From positions 1 to 37,146 of the forward strand of contig NZ_JALJFG010000049.1 of the NCBI RefSeq assembly GCF_023242475.1: DNA of 37,146 bases, in the 5' to 3' direction. Positions 23,801 to 32,200 of this stretch are shown here, one piece after another. The first letter of the stretch is position 1. Each line of letters begins with the position of its first letter. This DNA is from Pseudomonas sp. MWU15-20650. Lineage in GTDB: Bacteria > Pseudomonadota > Gammaproteobacteria > Pseudomonadales > Pseudomonadaceae. The translations under genes were made by a program, and so were the position numbers. The notes under the pieces are model-generated. The model searched no databases, was not told the DNA's origin, and worked only from the letters and a program-made list of their open reading frames with translations.

Positions 23801-25681
23801 GATGACCTGATTGTTTTGGGCATCCGTGGTGACCAGGTGAGCGGCCTTGGTTGGCGTCGCGAAATGATAGGCATACTTGCGCTGCGCTTGCTGGGGTTTG
23901 CCGGCAGACACTGTTTCCGAGAGCAACCGCCCAGTGACATCGAACGCCAGCGTCAGGGTACTGTCACCGTCTCTCGTCATCGACAACAGCCGCCGGTTGA
24001 CCAAGGACAGCTTGCGCACCGACTCCAGCCATTGCCCCTCACGCCCCTGCAGCCGGCGGGTTTCGCTGAGCGTGTCGCCGGTAACGGTGTACGTGAAATA
24101 ACTGACCAAAGACTGCCCGTCAATTGTAGAAGTGGTACTTTTCAGCCGCCCCGCCAGCACGCCAGGTGTGTCGTAATAAGTTTGCTGTTGGCTGAACCCA
24201 TTGGCCTGAGCACTCGACTGCTGAAGCACGAAGTACTTATCACCCGTTGGCGGCACGCGGGTGTGACTGTACTCGGTCAGGCGGGCTGTAGGCGTGCCAC
24301 CTGCGGGGATCAGGCGCTCATGCTTTATGTAGCGTTGAAACAATCCATGGGGATCGGCAGGGCATTTTCCGCTCTCGCCATTGATTGGGTAATAGCTATA
24401 TTCAGTGCGAACGCCGGAAGCCTCGGTGCGACTCAGTTCATTGCCGTAGTCGTCGGTTTCGATCTGCTGTTCCTCTTCCCGTGACGTGCTGCGGGCAAGC
24501 AACTCATAGCGTTTGATGATGGTGTTGGGAAGTTGGAGATTGGCCGGCTGCTCAGGAAACAAGCCAGGCTTGGTATTGTAGGTAATGAACGTCGTGGCCA
24601 GCGCGCCCTCGCGCAGGACTTTCTCTTCGGTCAGCAAATGGAATTTGTTGAACGTACTCCGGGTGCTGTATAGGGCGGTATCGTTTCCCGGATCGATGTA
24701 TTGTTCCTCAGTCCAATACCTGTAGTCACCGATAGTCAGATAGAGGTTGTCCTCTCCCTCACGAAAGCCACCTGAGTAGGGGAAGCCGGTAAAGTTATTA
24801 CCCGGGCTGTAGGTGTAGGTTCGAGTAATGGGCAACTGACCGCTGGCAGGTGTCTGCACCCAACTGAATACCCGTGGGATATATTGGCCATTACCATATT
24901 GATGGCCCCTCTCGACGTACCTGATGATTTCTTCACCGCCCATGGGCGACTTCACGTGGGCAATGCCGAACAAGCCATTGCTGAATGCGGGTGTGTAACC
25001 AAAAACGTAGCCGGCGCTTTGGAGTGGGCCTTCCCGATCATAAGGCGCAGTCACTGCGGTCAACCGCCCACTGGAATACGTGAGTCGGATACGCGCATAT
25101 CGACCGCCGTCGACCTGCGAGTCAACCATTGCCAGGCGACCGCTGGAGTAGGTCAACAGTAACAATACTTCCTGATCATTCCCCACAATACGTTCCAGCG
25201 ATCCGCCCGGCGTATACTCCCACTTCAGGCGCTCGCCGTTTTCAAACTCAATGGCCACGATCCGATAAAGCGTAGAGCCACTGGTTTGCTGCAGCACCTC
25301 GACAGTACCGTCTTTGTAAATCACATGCAGGGTTTTTGCATCCGGGCGGCTGACCACCAGGTCCTGGAGCTTGCGATCCTTGAGGACCAGTGTTCCGCCA
25401 ACAATCGGCATACTCTCGGCTTTGAACTGTTCACCGGTCAGCAGCGTCAGTCGCAGGCGGGCACTGTCAAACTCAGTGTTACTTAGCCACCATCCTGGCC
25501 CATAGACGCTTGACTGGGTAGAGAGCATGGAAAAAGACAATGCTATCTCGCGGCTGGCCTCCAATGGGCCTCGCGGGCATAACGTCATCAGGTTGATTCG
25601 AACATTGTATTGACCGGTACGCACGTCTACCGCACCGTTCAAATAAGAGCTGAAATTAAAAGCTTGAGAATAGACATCCAT
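20879..25681 (-). CDS. RHS/YD-repeat protein with variable C-terminal tail
   Basis: About 1600 residues. Many YD repeats run through the middle, for example YDGLGRCLSLLD, YDSLGRMTSQTH and YDNFGRPQNLT. The conserved RHS core ends NSYAYCACNPINLMDPSGLW, the point where related proteins are cut by their own aspartyl protease. The 264-residue tail after it begins with Ala-rich hydrophobic stretches, then TVGLSYKFTDEKGITTF, and matches no toxin I recognise. The N terminus lacks a PAAR domain and a signal peptide, so a route out of the cell is not evident. The ATG at 25681 is preferred over a GTG 24 bases upstream because GGAG lies 8 bases before it. No immunity gene can fit behind it: rhlB is 12 bases away. 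Confidence 0.85.
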   Translation of the reverse strand: MDVYSQAFNFSSYLNGAVDVRTGQYNVRINLMTLCPRGPLEASREIALSFSMLSTQSSVYGPGWWLSNTEFDSARLRLTLLTGEQFKAESMPIVGGTLVLKDRKLQDLVVSRPDAKTLHVIYKDGTVEVLQQTSGSTLYRIVAIEFENGERLKWEYTPGGSLERIVGNDQEVLLLLTYSSGRLAMVDSQVDGGRYARIRLTYSSGRLTAVTAPYDREGPLQSAGYVFGYTPAFSNGLFGIAHVKSPMGGEEIIRYVERGHQYGNGQYIPRVFSWVQTPASGQLPITRTYTYSPGNNFTGFPYSGGFREGEDNLYLTIGDYRYWTEEQYIDPGNDTALYSTRSTFNKFHLLTEEKVLREGALATTFITYNTKPGLFPEQPANLQLPNTIIKRYELLARSTSREEEQQIETDDYGNELSRTEASGVRTEYSYYPINGESGKCPADPHGLFQRYIKHERLIPAGGTPTARLTEYSHTRVPPTGDKYFVLQQSSAQANGFSQQQTYYDTPGVLAGRLKSTTSTIDGQSLVSYFTYTVTGDTLSETRRLQGREGQWLESVRKLSLVNRRLLSMTRDGDSTLTLAFDVTGRLLSETVSAGKPQQAQRKYAYHFATPTKAAHLVTTDAQNNQVITYFDGMGRKVSEFQLINASQERAIGTCRYDAQGRIVEKVSIDYLTDGPRWLKSTFTYNRWGNASRVAHADASVTIDEYDPLLNLKIEGVEGGERLRTWFNDHGQPIKVERLDTADNSVDVQSRTYDGLGRCLSLLDISKNLTEFTYDAYGRCLTTLQKPADGTPQRLRHNDYVLGTSSEMVGALTVDGKCLGARTYDSLGRMTSQTHGMGQATTWEYEAGWMEPVAVLSPRGARQHLVYDKELDVPTRIEMSGLPVSTYGHDLVAGTLTRSETNGLVHEFFLDGNGHPEKEIQSAAGTSLTTRYDYSPGGRVLHQTAANGQSSEFEYDAEGRFSKMTTGSMVVEQSYDNFGRPQNLTASYDTTRIVTKVSYDALGREAERRFEQGGTLLQVMTSSYHVNSMLATRFLRDANSRVVIGETFTYDAYLRLKTYRCEGSEHPRDQMGRGIVGQEFSFDSLNNITRVVTAFADGTQDICERFFTAADPTQLTRLTHTLPAQDVTLTYDAAGNLLVGPSGQAYTYNAFEQLTGVQVDGLQYNYQYDAESRQVLASRGSEPPVMLAYAGERLETLVEGDKKIRYFNGEDQVIARSGGVDGPQLHVSDASGSVRGLSAPGQPHVRRHYTPYGEVKLALDDGKVRSMADLQLPALNGQRLDAATNLYIQGNGMRAYDPALMMFLQRDPLSPFDEGGINSYAYCACNPINLMDPSGLWPNWLKWVLTGVGLAFSAVVLGFATPGVIAAAAAYTAAASVAATAGTAAAAAAASTATMLLASKVALTVSSALGVIGGTLGIAGLGVAEVDRQKGWDRSHHIQNLGWASFGFSIMSWVVSAAGAYTSASLAYNAAVKAGTAKDFVGYSSFFDTPVGSGILAAGKRTVGLSYKFTDEKGITTFSKAFGVSRFALRTTNFGRAIEARSKSAPPQSVPESDHADASAPAQPQRQATGSRLFDMTSSITDYYQSFRDEATRIRQPLAPF

Positions 25682-25741
25682 ATCAAACTCCGCCGAGTGA
25701 TACACCTTATTAAATGATCGACCCTGTAAAAGCGAACATTT

Positions 25742-27757
25742 TCAGCCATCTTTCAGTTCAATGAGATTACCGAAGTCCGCTGACACAATTTCATAGACTT
25801 GCTCGCACCCAAAGTTATCCCACAGACGCCATTTACTTTGATGATCCACCAATATATACCGATGCTTGTTTTCACGAAACCTTACAGCCCGCATAATGGT
25901 TGTGCGCTGATTGAACTTGACCACCTTCTGGTCTCCCTGGGGATGACCGCTGAAAATGTCCGATATCAACACCCTGGGATCAGGAACATCTTTACCGTAC
26001 ACGATGCCACCTTTATAAGTGCGAAAATCTTGAATCCCAAAACAATACGACGAGGTGGAACTCTTGCCTTCCCAAGGAAGAAACAGCGGCGAATCGAGGC
26101 CTCGGTTAACCAGGAATCTCAGCCCCGACGGAGCGGTCCAGTAATACACGTCAATGTCGCAAAAAAAATCGTCGTACGCATTGTGATCCGCATAGAGAAC
26201 AAGCTCATCTGCCCGTAATGTATAAGGCGAAACGGAACCGATGGTCACGTAAGATAAAAAGTTAAAATCATCTTTTATATAGTTAGTCGTATAGCGAACC
26301 CCATCCACTTCGATCGCGGCCATGAAACGGACTTTCTCATGGCTGGCACTCGAATCAACACGCAGGTATCGATTAACAACCTCCAGTCCTCTTTCATGTC
26401 TGCCGGTTGCCACCTCAGTCTCAGTACCTTGATCCTTGCCTACCACCGTGCCCCCCGACTTCCTGAGTCCAACGTCGTATATATTTTTATCCTTGTCGCA
26501 ACTCCAGCCTCTGGGAAGTGGTTCATTAACATCATTTGAAAAGACTGTTATCGTAAGGCTGTTACGCTGCGCACTCGTCAATGGAACTTGCAACGAACTC
26601 CCGTCAGGCCGCAGTTGCATGACAACAACCTCAACCTCCACCTTGCATTGATGGCGGCCATTGGAGTAAAGCTCGTCGGTGGATGTCTGACCACCGGGAA
26701 GCATGATTTCGAATGTACTCAAGAAAAGAGATCCGAGCTCCGACGGCCCCAACAGATATAGATTCCCAGCGCTGTCGCCGTCTAGCGTAAACGTATGCTC
26801 TGTTCCGAAATTATCCAATAAGTGCCAAGGCCTACGTTTATAATGTTCAGGAAAACTGAAACCATTACTCATCAGTCTGACTGCACGCATGATAGTAGAC
26901 TTTTCATTGAATCTCACAGGTGCGTCCTCATCAGGCAGGCCCGGCCCCTGATACACCTCCTTGATCTTAAGCGTTTCTCCAATTTGGTTTTTATTTGTAA
27001 GCGTTCCCGCCATGTATTCAAAGCCAGGAACCCCACCTGCTAGGCGTCGCGACAATGCAGAATCAAATGCCTCCCCATCACCTGGCAATGGCACGGAGTC
27101 TCCAATGCCTCTATTCTCCACAAAACTCAATCCTGCAGGAGGCGTCCAGTAATAAACGCTGCCTAGAAAAATGGTCAGCGATCTACTTGCAAAAAACGCA
27201 CCGGTATCTTCATATTGCTCCAGGTCTTTAACCTCCAAGGAAAATGGATGCTCGGCATTTACGGTAATCGATGATTCAAAAACCACCTGCCCTCTGGAAC
27301 AATGCGTGGTATAAACCTCGCCATCAATCACAACCCGTGCCATACATTTCACCGACCTTACCGCCGCGCCAAAATGGCAACGTAAATAACGTTTTACAGT
27401 CTCGGCTCGTGGATCGCTGGCGAGTTCACGTGTGCTTTCTTCTGAACATTCGTTTACCGAGTCTCCAGACCAGAGCCCACGCTTAAAGCGATTTTTAAGT
27501 TCATCACAATTCCAACCCTGCGCAAGGCTCTCACTGTCCTCCTCAGACCATTGTACAACGGTCACGCTGCTACGTTCGTTATCAGTCAAGGCGGCGACAC
27601 TCCATGTATCGTCTGCAGCGCGGACCTGCTTGACAATATCGATGAGCACCTCGCATTGATGGTTGCCGTTCGCATACAACCCATTAGCCTTATCCGCTTT
27701 ATTCGGACGTCTGATAATGAAGCTTAGTAAGCGGCTACTTTTCTCGCAGACAACCAT
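25742..27757 (-). CDS. Unknown protein of two tandem homologous modules, RHS partner
   Basis: 671 residues, no recognised family, signal peptide or membrane span. Two modules repeat about every 332-336 residues: LYANGNHQCEV (27-37) and LYSNGRHQCKV (363-373); GWNCDELKN (81-89) and GWSCDKDKN (417-425); VKRYLR (121-126) and VNRYLR (461-466); VYYWTPPAGL (201-210) and VYYWTAPSGL (537-546); STIMRAVR and TTIMRAVR (287 and 619); WHLLDNFGTE (311) and WRLWDNFGCE (643). Conserved Trp, Cys and Gly and strand-like alternation suggest a beta-rich fold. It precedes the RHS gene by 60 bases on the same strand, so they are probably co-transcribed. The gene is clearly AT-richer than its neighbours, suggesting acquisition. 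Function unknown. Confidence 0.8.
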   Translation of the reverse strand: MVVCEKSSRLLSFIIRRPNKADKANGLYANGNHQCEVLIDIVKQVRAADDTWSVAALTDNERSSVTVVQWSEEDSESLAQGWNCDELKNRFKRGLWSGDSVNECSEESTRELASDPRAETVKRYLRCHFGAAVRSVKCMARVVIDGEVYTTHCSRGQVVFESSITVNAEHPFSLEVKDLEQYEDTGAFFASRSLTIFLGSVYYWTPPAGLSFVENRGIGDSVPLPGDGEAFDSALSRRLAGGVPGFEYMAGTLTNKNQIGETLKIKEVYQGPGLPDEDAPVRFNEKSTIMRAVRLMSNGFSFPEHYKRRPWHLLDNFGTEHTFTLDGDSAGNLYLLGPSELGSLFLSTFEIMLPGGQTSTDELYSNGRHQCKVEVEVVVMQLRPDGSSLQVPLTSAQRNSLTITVFSNDVNEPLPRGWSCDKDKNIYDVGLRKSGGTVVGKDQGTETEVATGRHERGLEVVNRYLRVDSSASHEKVRFMAAIEVDGVRYTTNYIKDDFNFLSYVTIGSVSPYTLRADELVLYADHNAYDDFFCDIDVYYWTAPSGLRFLVNRGLDSPLFLPWEGKSSTSSYCFGIQDFRTYKGGIVYGKDVPDPRVLISDIFSGHPQGDQKVVKFNQRTTIMRAVRFRENKHRYILVDHQSKWRLWDNFGCEQVYEIVSADFGNLIELKDG

Positions 27758-27981
27758 ATTTCACATTCCGTTATAAACTGTTACTGATGTGTCCCCTCTG
27801 GATCTCGCCTGAAGATCACCTGGGGTCCTGAAACCATCAAAGCCTATAAAGAACGTTGCTAACAACTGTCAGAGTTAACAGTTTTATATATTTATTCCGA
27901 GTAAAAAATTATGGCTTCATACCCTAAACAAACGAGCTTAATTCAACAGATCATCCGCTGAAGACGATTTATGAATTCGAC
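27758..27981. promoter_or_regulatory. AT-rich upstream region of the RHS pair
   Basis: About 225 bases between the moaE stop and the unknown partner gene, notably AT-rich. It contains a small inverted repeat (27864-27883) and a candidate sigma-70 promoter. No open frame with a credible product was seen. Confidence 0.4.
27843..27872 (-). promoter_or_regulatory. Candidate sigma-70 promoter for the RHS operon
   Basis: On the minus strand, CTGACA (27867-27872) and TATAGG (27843-27848) are 18 bases apart and lie about 90 bases upstream of the start at 27757. The spacing and box likeness are acceptable but not strong. Confidence 0.3.
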
Positions 27982-28434
27982 TCACTGATGCCAGCGATCA
28001 GCCGCCGTGTAATCGCTGTCGCGCCCTTCCACCCAGCGAGGGCCTTGTGCCGTCTGCTCCTTCTTCCAAAACGGCGCCTTGGTCTTGAGGTAATCCATCA
28101 CAAACGCACAGGCATCAAACGCCGCCTGGCGATGCGCACTGGCCGCGCCGACAAACACAATCGGCTCACCCGGTTCCAGCGCGCCAATACGATGCAGCAC
28201 CTCCAATTTGAGCAACGGCCAGCGCTGCTCGGCTTCCACGGCGATCTTGGCCAGGGCTTTTTCGGTCATGCCGGGATAGTGCTCCAGAAACATCCCCGAC
28301 ACTTCGCGCCCATCGTTGAAGTCGCGCACATAGCCGACAAAGCTCACCACCGCGCCCACGCCCACATTGGCCGCGTGCATGGCGTTGACTTCGGCACCGG
28401 GATCAAAGGCTTGGACCTGCACACGAATGGCCAT
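27982..28434 (-). CDS. moaE: Molybdopterin synthase large subunit MoaE
   Basis: 150 residues. Catalytic half of molybdopterin synthase: it transfers sulphur from MoaD thiocarboxylate to precursor Z. The family motifs GAVVSFVGYVRDFNDG and GMFLEHYPGMTEKAL are present, and the active-site lysines fall in DYLKTKAPFWKKE (Lys117, Lys119, Lys124, Lys125), with HRQAAFDAC just before. It follows moaD by 2 bases and completes a moaCDE operon. Cytoplasmic. Confidence 0.95.
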   Translation of the reverse strand: MAIRVQVQAFDPGAEVNAMHAANVGVGAVVSFVGYVRDFNDGREVSGMFLEHYPGMTEKALAKIAVEAEQRWPLLKLEVLHRIGALEPGEPIVFVGAASAHRQAAFDACAFVMDYLKTKAPFWKKEQTAQGPRWVEGRDSDYTAADRWHQ

Positions 28435-28436
28435 GC

Positions 28437-28679
28437 TCAGCCTCCGGTCACGGGTGGGAAAAAGGCAACTTCATCGCCAGGTTGCACCGGCTCGTCGAGG
28501 CCGCACATCTCCTCGTTACGCGCACACATCAAGCTGCTCTCGTTGAGCACTGCAAACTCAGGGTCTGCCGCCAACGCCAGGCGCACCGCATCGACGGTAG
28601 CGAACTCGCCTTCCATCTCCAGCGAGTCAAAGCCTGTCGCTTCGGCATAACGCGCAAAAAACAATACGTTGATGCTCAT
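28437..28679 (-). CDS. moaD: Molybdopterin synthase small subunit MoaD
   Basis: 80 residues of the ubiquitin-like sulphur carrier family. The C terminus is PPVTGG, whose Gly-Gly is adenylated by MoeB and turned into the thiocarboxylate used by MoaE. The N terminus MSINVLFFARYAEATG is typical. Start codon overlaps the end of moaC by 4 bases (ATGA), so translation is coupled. Cytoplasmic. Confidence 0.94.
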   Translation of the reverse strand: MSINVLFFARYAEATGFDSLEMEGEFATVDAVRLALAADPEFAVLNESSLMCARNEEMCGLDEPVQPGDEVAFFPPVTGG

Positions 28680-29149
28680 GCCTGCTCCGCCTTGAAATGC
28701 CCACTTTTACCGCCAAGTTTTTCCAGCAGGCGAATGCTTTCGATGGTCATGCCACGGTCCACGGCCTTGCACATGTCGTAGATCGTCAGCGCCGCGACGC
28801 TGGCGGCGGTCAGGGCTTCCATCTCCACGCCGGTCTGGCCGCTGAGTTTGCAACGCGCGAGGATATGCACCGCATCCACGCCATCGGCGCTCAGCTCGAC
28901 CTTGACGCCGGTGAGCATCAGCGGGTGGCACAGGGGGATCAGATCACTGGTTTTCTTCGCCGCCTGGATCCCGGCAATGCGGGCCACGGCAAACACGTCG
29001 CCCTTGGGATGGGCGCCGTCGACAATCATTTTCAGGGTCTCGGGCAACATGCGCACCCGCGCTTCGGCCACCGCTTCACGGAACGTCACGGCTTTGTCGG
29101 TGACGTCGACCATGTGGGCGCGACCTTGGGAATCGAGATGAGTCAGCAC
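28676..29149 (-). CDS. moaC: Cyclic pyranopterin monophosphate synthase MoaC
   Basis: 157 residues. It acts with MoaA to make cyclic pyranopterin monophosphate (precursor Z). The sequence keeps the family blocks AHMVDVTDKAVTFREAVAEA, KGDVFAVARIAGI with Lys49, IPLCHPL and TIYDMCKAVD with Asp125 and Lys128, equivalents of the E. coli catalytic residues. The longest frame starts 75 bases further upstream, but the GTG at 29149 has GGAG just before it and gives the family N terminus LTHLDSQGRAHMVDV. First gene of the moaCDE operon; a REP pair lies upstream. Confidence 0.93.
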   Translation of the reverse strand: MLTHLDSQGRAHMVDVTDKAVTFREAVAEARVRMLPETLKMIVDGAHPKGDVFAVARIAGIQAAKKTSDLIPLCHPLMLTGVKVELSADGVDAVHILARCKLSGQTGVEMEALTAASVAALTIYDMCKAVDRGMTIESIRLLEKLGGKSGHFKAEQA

Positions 29150-29186
29150 AGGGATACTCCTGATCAGGAGCGACAATTGTAAACCC

Positions 29187-29285
29187 TGTAGGAGCGAGCT
29201 TGCTCGCGAAAAACCAAAGAGCAACGCGGGATGCCAGAACCCCGCGTTATCGTTGACGTTCTTCGCGAGTAAGCTCGCGCCTACA
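29187..29285. repeat. Inverted REP pair (REPIN)
   Basis: Two REP copies facing each other: 29187-29210, beginning tgtaggagcgagcttgctcg, and 29262-29285 as its near reverse complement. Between them an 8-base stem aacgcggg / cccgcgtt (29223-29230 and 29241-29248) adds a central hairpin. It lies between the divergently oriented transcription ends of the autotransporter and the start of moaC and may act as a processing or termination structure. Confidence 0.8.
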
Positions 29286-29290
29286 GTGGT

Positions 29291-32200
29291 TTAGAACCGG
29301 AAGGTAAACCCGGCATTGATCCCGTTGTTGTTACCGCGGTTGGACAGCAAACCGCTGTAGCTCAACGACACCAGCGTGTCCTGGGTCAAGGCCATTTCTG
29401 CACTGGCCTTGATCACCGCACCATCGCGGGCCACGGGCACGCTGTTGACGGCAAAGGCGGTGTCACTGCCGGCAAACTTCAGCGAAGCTTCACGATCGGT
29501 ATTACCGAACTGATGCTCCCAACCCAGCTCGCCACGCAACGTCACTGCCGAGGTCGAACTCAGCGGCAATTGGGTATGCGCGCGCAGGCCCAACGTCGAG
29601 AGCGTGGCATCCTGGCTTTGCTTGCTCGCATGCAGGGCTGCGGCGCCGCCCTTCTCCTTGAACGAGTCGCTCTGATAGTTCAGGTACGTCAGGTTGGCGA
29701 AAGGCTCAACGAACGCCCACTGCGTGTAGCCGATTTCGCCGAACACCTGGTCGGTGCGGGCACTGTAGTCAGCCTTGTCGTAGTCCGCCTGGTTGGCGTA
29801 CGTCACGCGCCGCGAGCTCTCGATACGGTGCCAGGTGGTGGCGCCACCCAAGCGCAGGGCGATGGCATCGAAGCGTTTACCGCCGTAGACCGACAGGTGA
29901 TAGTTGTCGCTATCGGCCGAAGCCGAGGCGTCGCCGTTGAGATGGCTTTGGGTATAACCGGTAGCCGCCCCCACGCGCCAACCATCACCGACTTCGGTAT
30001 CCAGGCCCAACAGCACCCCGCTGGTGGACGACGAATAGCCACTGGCATTGTTGTCACCACTGACGTTATTGCGACCGCCCAGCAGTTGCACCCAACCGCC
30101 GTTGTCGCTGGTTTGGATCTGCGCGCTGGAGTCCAGCGCCTGGGCCTGTTGCAGACGACCGTTGACCGCCTCACGAAGGTAACGGCTGTCGGCCATGTGC
30201 GCCGCCGCCACATCCGAATGCAGTTGCCCCGACAGTTGCTTGAACGCCTCCCGCGCCTGGGCTGCCGAGTCGGAAGCCAGCAGGCTTTCATACACCGGGC
30301 TGCCGGCGCCCAATGTCTCGGCCACCGTCGCCACTGCACGCTCGTTGCGCGTTTGCGCGACGCTGGCGAAGGTCGTCTGGTTGCGTGCTACCGCCAGGGT
30401 CAGTTGGTTCGGTTGGTAATTGAGCTGGGTACCGATGAACAGGTAATTGGGCGAAATCGCCGCAAACTGGCCATTGATGCCTTGGCTGGCGCTGAGGATA
30501 TTGAACTGCTGGCCCAGCAAGCTACGCGCCTCAGTGGCGGACAGCAGGTTGGGGCTGTTTTCCAGGGACACGGTCACCACACCACCGTTGAGCGTGGCGA
30601 CACCGCTGCTCTGAATCTGGTCGCTCTGGCCATTGGGCCCCACTTCCACGGCGTACACCGAACCTGGGTTGAACGTCACATCGCCGGTGTGCAGCGTGCC
30701 GATCGAATGACCGGGCGCCACACGGCCGCCAGTGTTGACGGTCAAGGCCCCGACCGTGCCGTTGCCGGCCAGCGTGCCGCCCAGGGTGGTTGTCACGCCG
30801 TTGTCCGCGTTCACGCTGCCTATGGCGCTGCCATCCACGGTCACGGCGGAGGTCAGCGAGCCATCGACCGAAAGCTTGCCACCGCGTACCCAGGTGCTGC
30901 CCGAGTAGGTGTTCTGGCCTTCCAGCACCAGTTCACCATCCCCCGACTTGGCCAGGCTACCGACATAGGTCGTGCCGGTGAGCAGGTCCTTGGCACGCGC
31001 CAGCGTCGCCAACTCCCGCGCGTTGCCGATTTCATATTGGAACTGATCGTCAGCCGAGGCATTGGCCGGCAGGCCGTTGAGCCAACCTTTTTGCTGTTTG
31101 GTGGCCGCCCAGGTTGCCTGCTCGGCGGCGTCTTCTAGCCGACGAGCGCGGATCGCTTCATCGGAAATCGGGTTGGCCCAGATGTCACGAGTGCCGGTGG
31201 GCAAGGCCACCGCCACCGAACCGAGGAACTGCCCCGGCCCCTGCATGGCTTTTTGCAGGTTGGGCAAGCCCCAGCCACTGACCACTCCCGGTACTTGCGG
31301 CGTACCCGGCGCAGCATCGTGCACCGGTTGCAGGTTGTCGTAGGTGCGGCCTCCCGTCAGGCTACCCACGGGCGTGTCCGGGCCATCCGGCGCTTGCAGG
31401 CTGGACGTCGTGAGCAGCACATCCCGGGCCTGGCTGGCGGTCATGTAGGGGAAGCGTTGGATCACCAGCGCCAGGGCCCCCGAGACGCTCGGGGCCGCAG
31501 CGGAAGTGCCGTTGGCGTTGGGGATGATTTCGCCCTCGGGGCCGGTGGACGGAATGCCCGAAACGCCCATCACACACCACCACTTCGACGTGCCGCAACG
31601 GTTGTAGACCTGGGCGCTGGTCTCGTCGTAACCGGTGATCGACAGGAATTTGGTTTCGATATCGGGTTTGAAAAACGGCAGGTTGGCGTTGGTGTCCGGG
31701 TTGGCACCGTGGCTGTCGTTACCCGCCGAGATGATCTGGATAAAGGTGTTCTGCCGGGCCGTATCGGCCATCGCGTCCAGCCAGGTTTTTTGCCCGGCGT
31801 GGGCCTTGTCCCAGAATGGGCGATAGGCGGCGGTCATGTCTCGCAGGTTGTCGGCTGCGCTGTCGCCGACGTTGCCGAAGTGGTTCTCCACATCGTTGCG
31901 CGAGTTCTGCCCCCAGCTCTGGTTGACGATCGAGACATTCTTGGCGGCCAAGGCGTTGTAGCTGGCCATGAACGCGTTGTAGTCGAGGTCGTTGGAGCCC
32001 TGGAAGCGGTTGTCATCGGTGCCGCCGGTGTTGGCGACAAACAGGTTGGCGTCGAAGGCAATCCCGTGCATACCGGTGCCATTGCGACTGGCGCCCAGTA
32101 CACCGGACATCTCCGTACCGTGGCCGTCGTTGATCACCGGGTCGTATTCGCCGGAAATACTGAAGTGCTCGCCCTTTTGAAATTCGCCGTCCGGGGTGTC

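Noticed and set aside
20879..27757. Type VI secretion or Tc-toxin cluster around the RHS gene
   Set aside because: No PAAR domain in the RHS N terminus and no vgrG, hcp, tcA or tcB gene in the window.
27864..27883. Inverted repeat aactgt / acagtt as the moaE terminator
   Set aside because: Six-base stem, far from the moaE stop, and no T-run follows on the minus strand.
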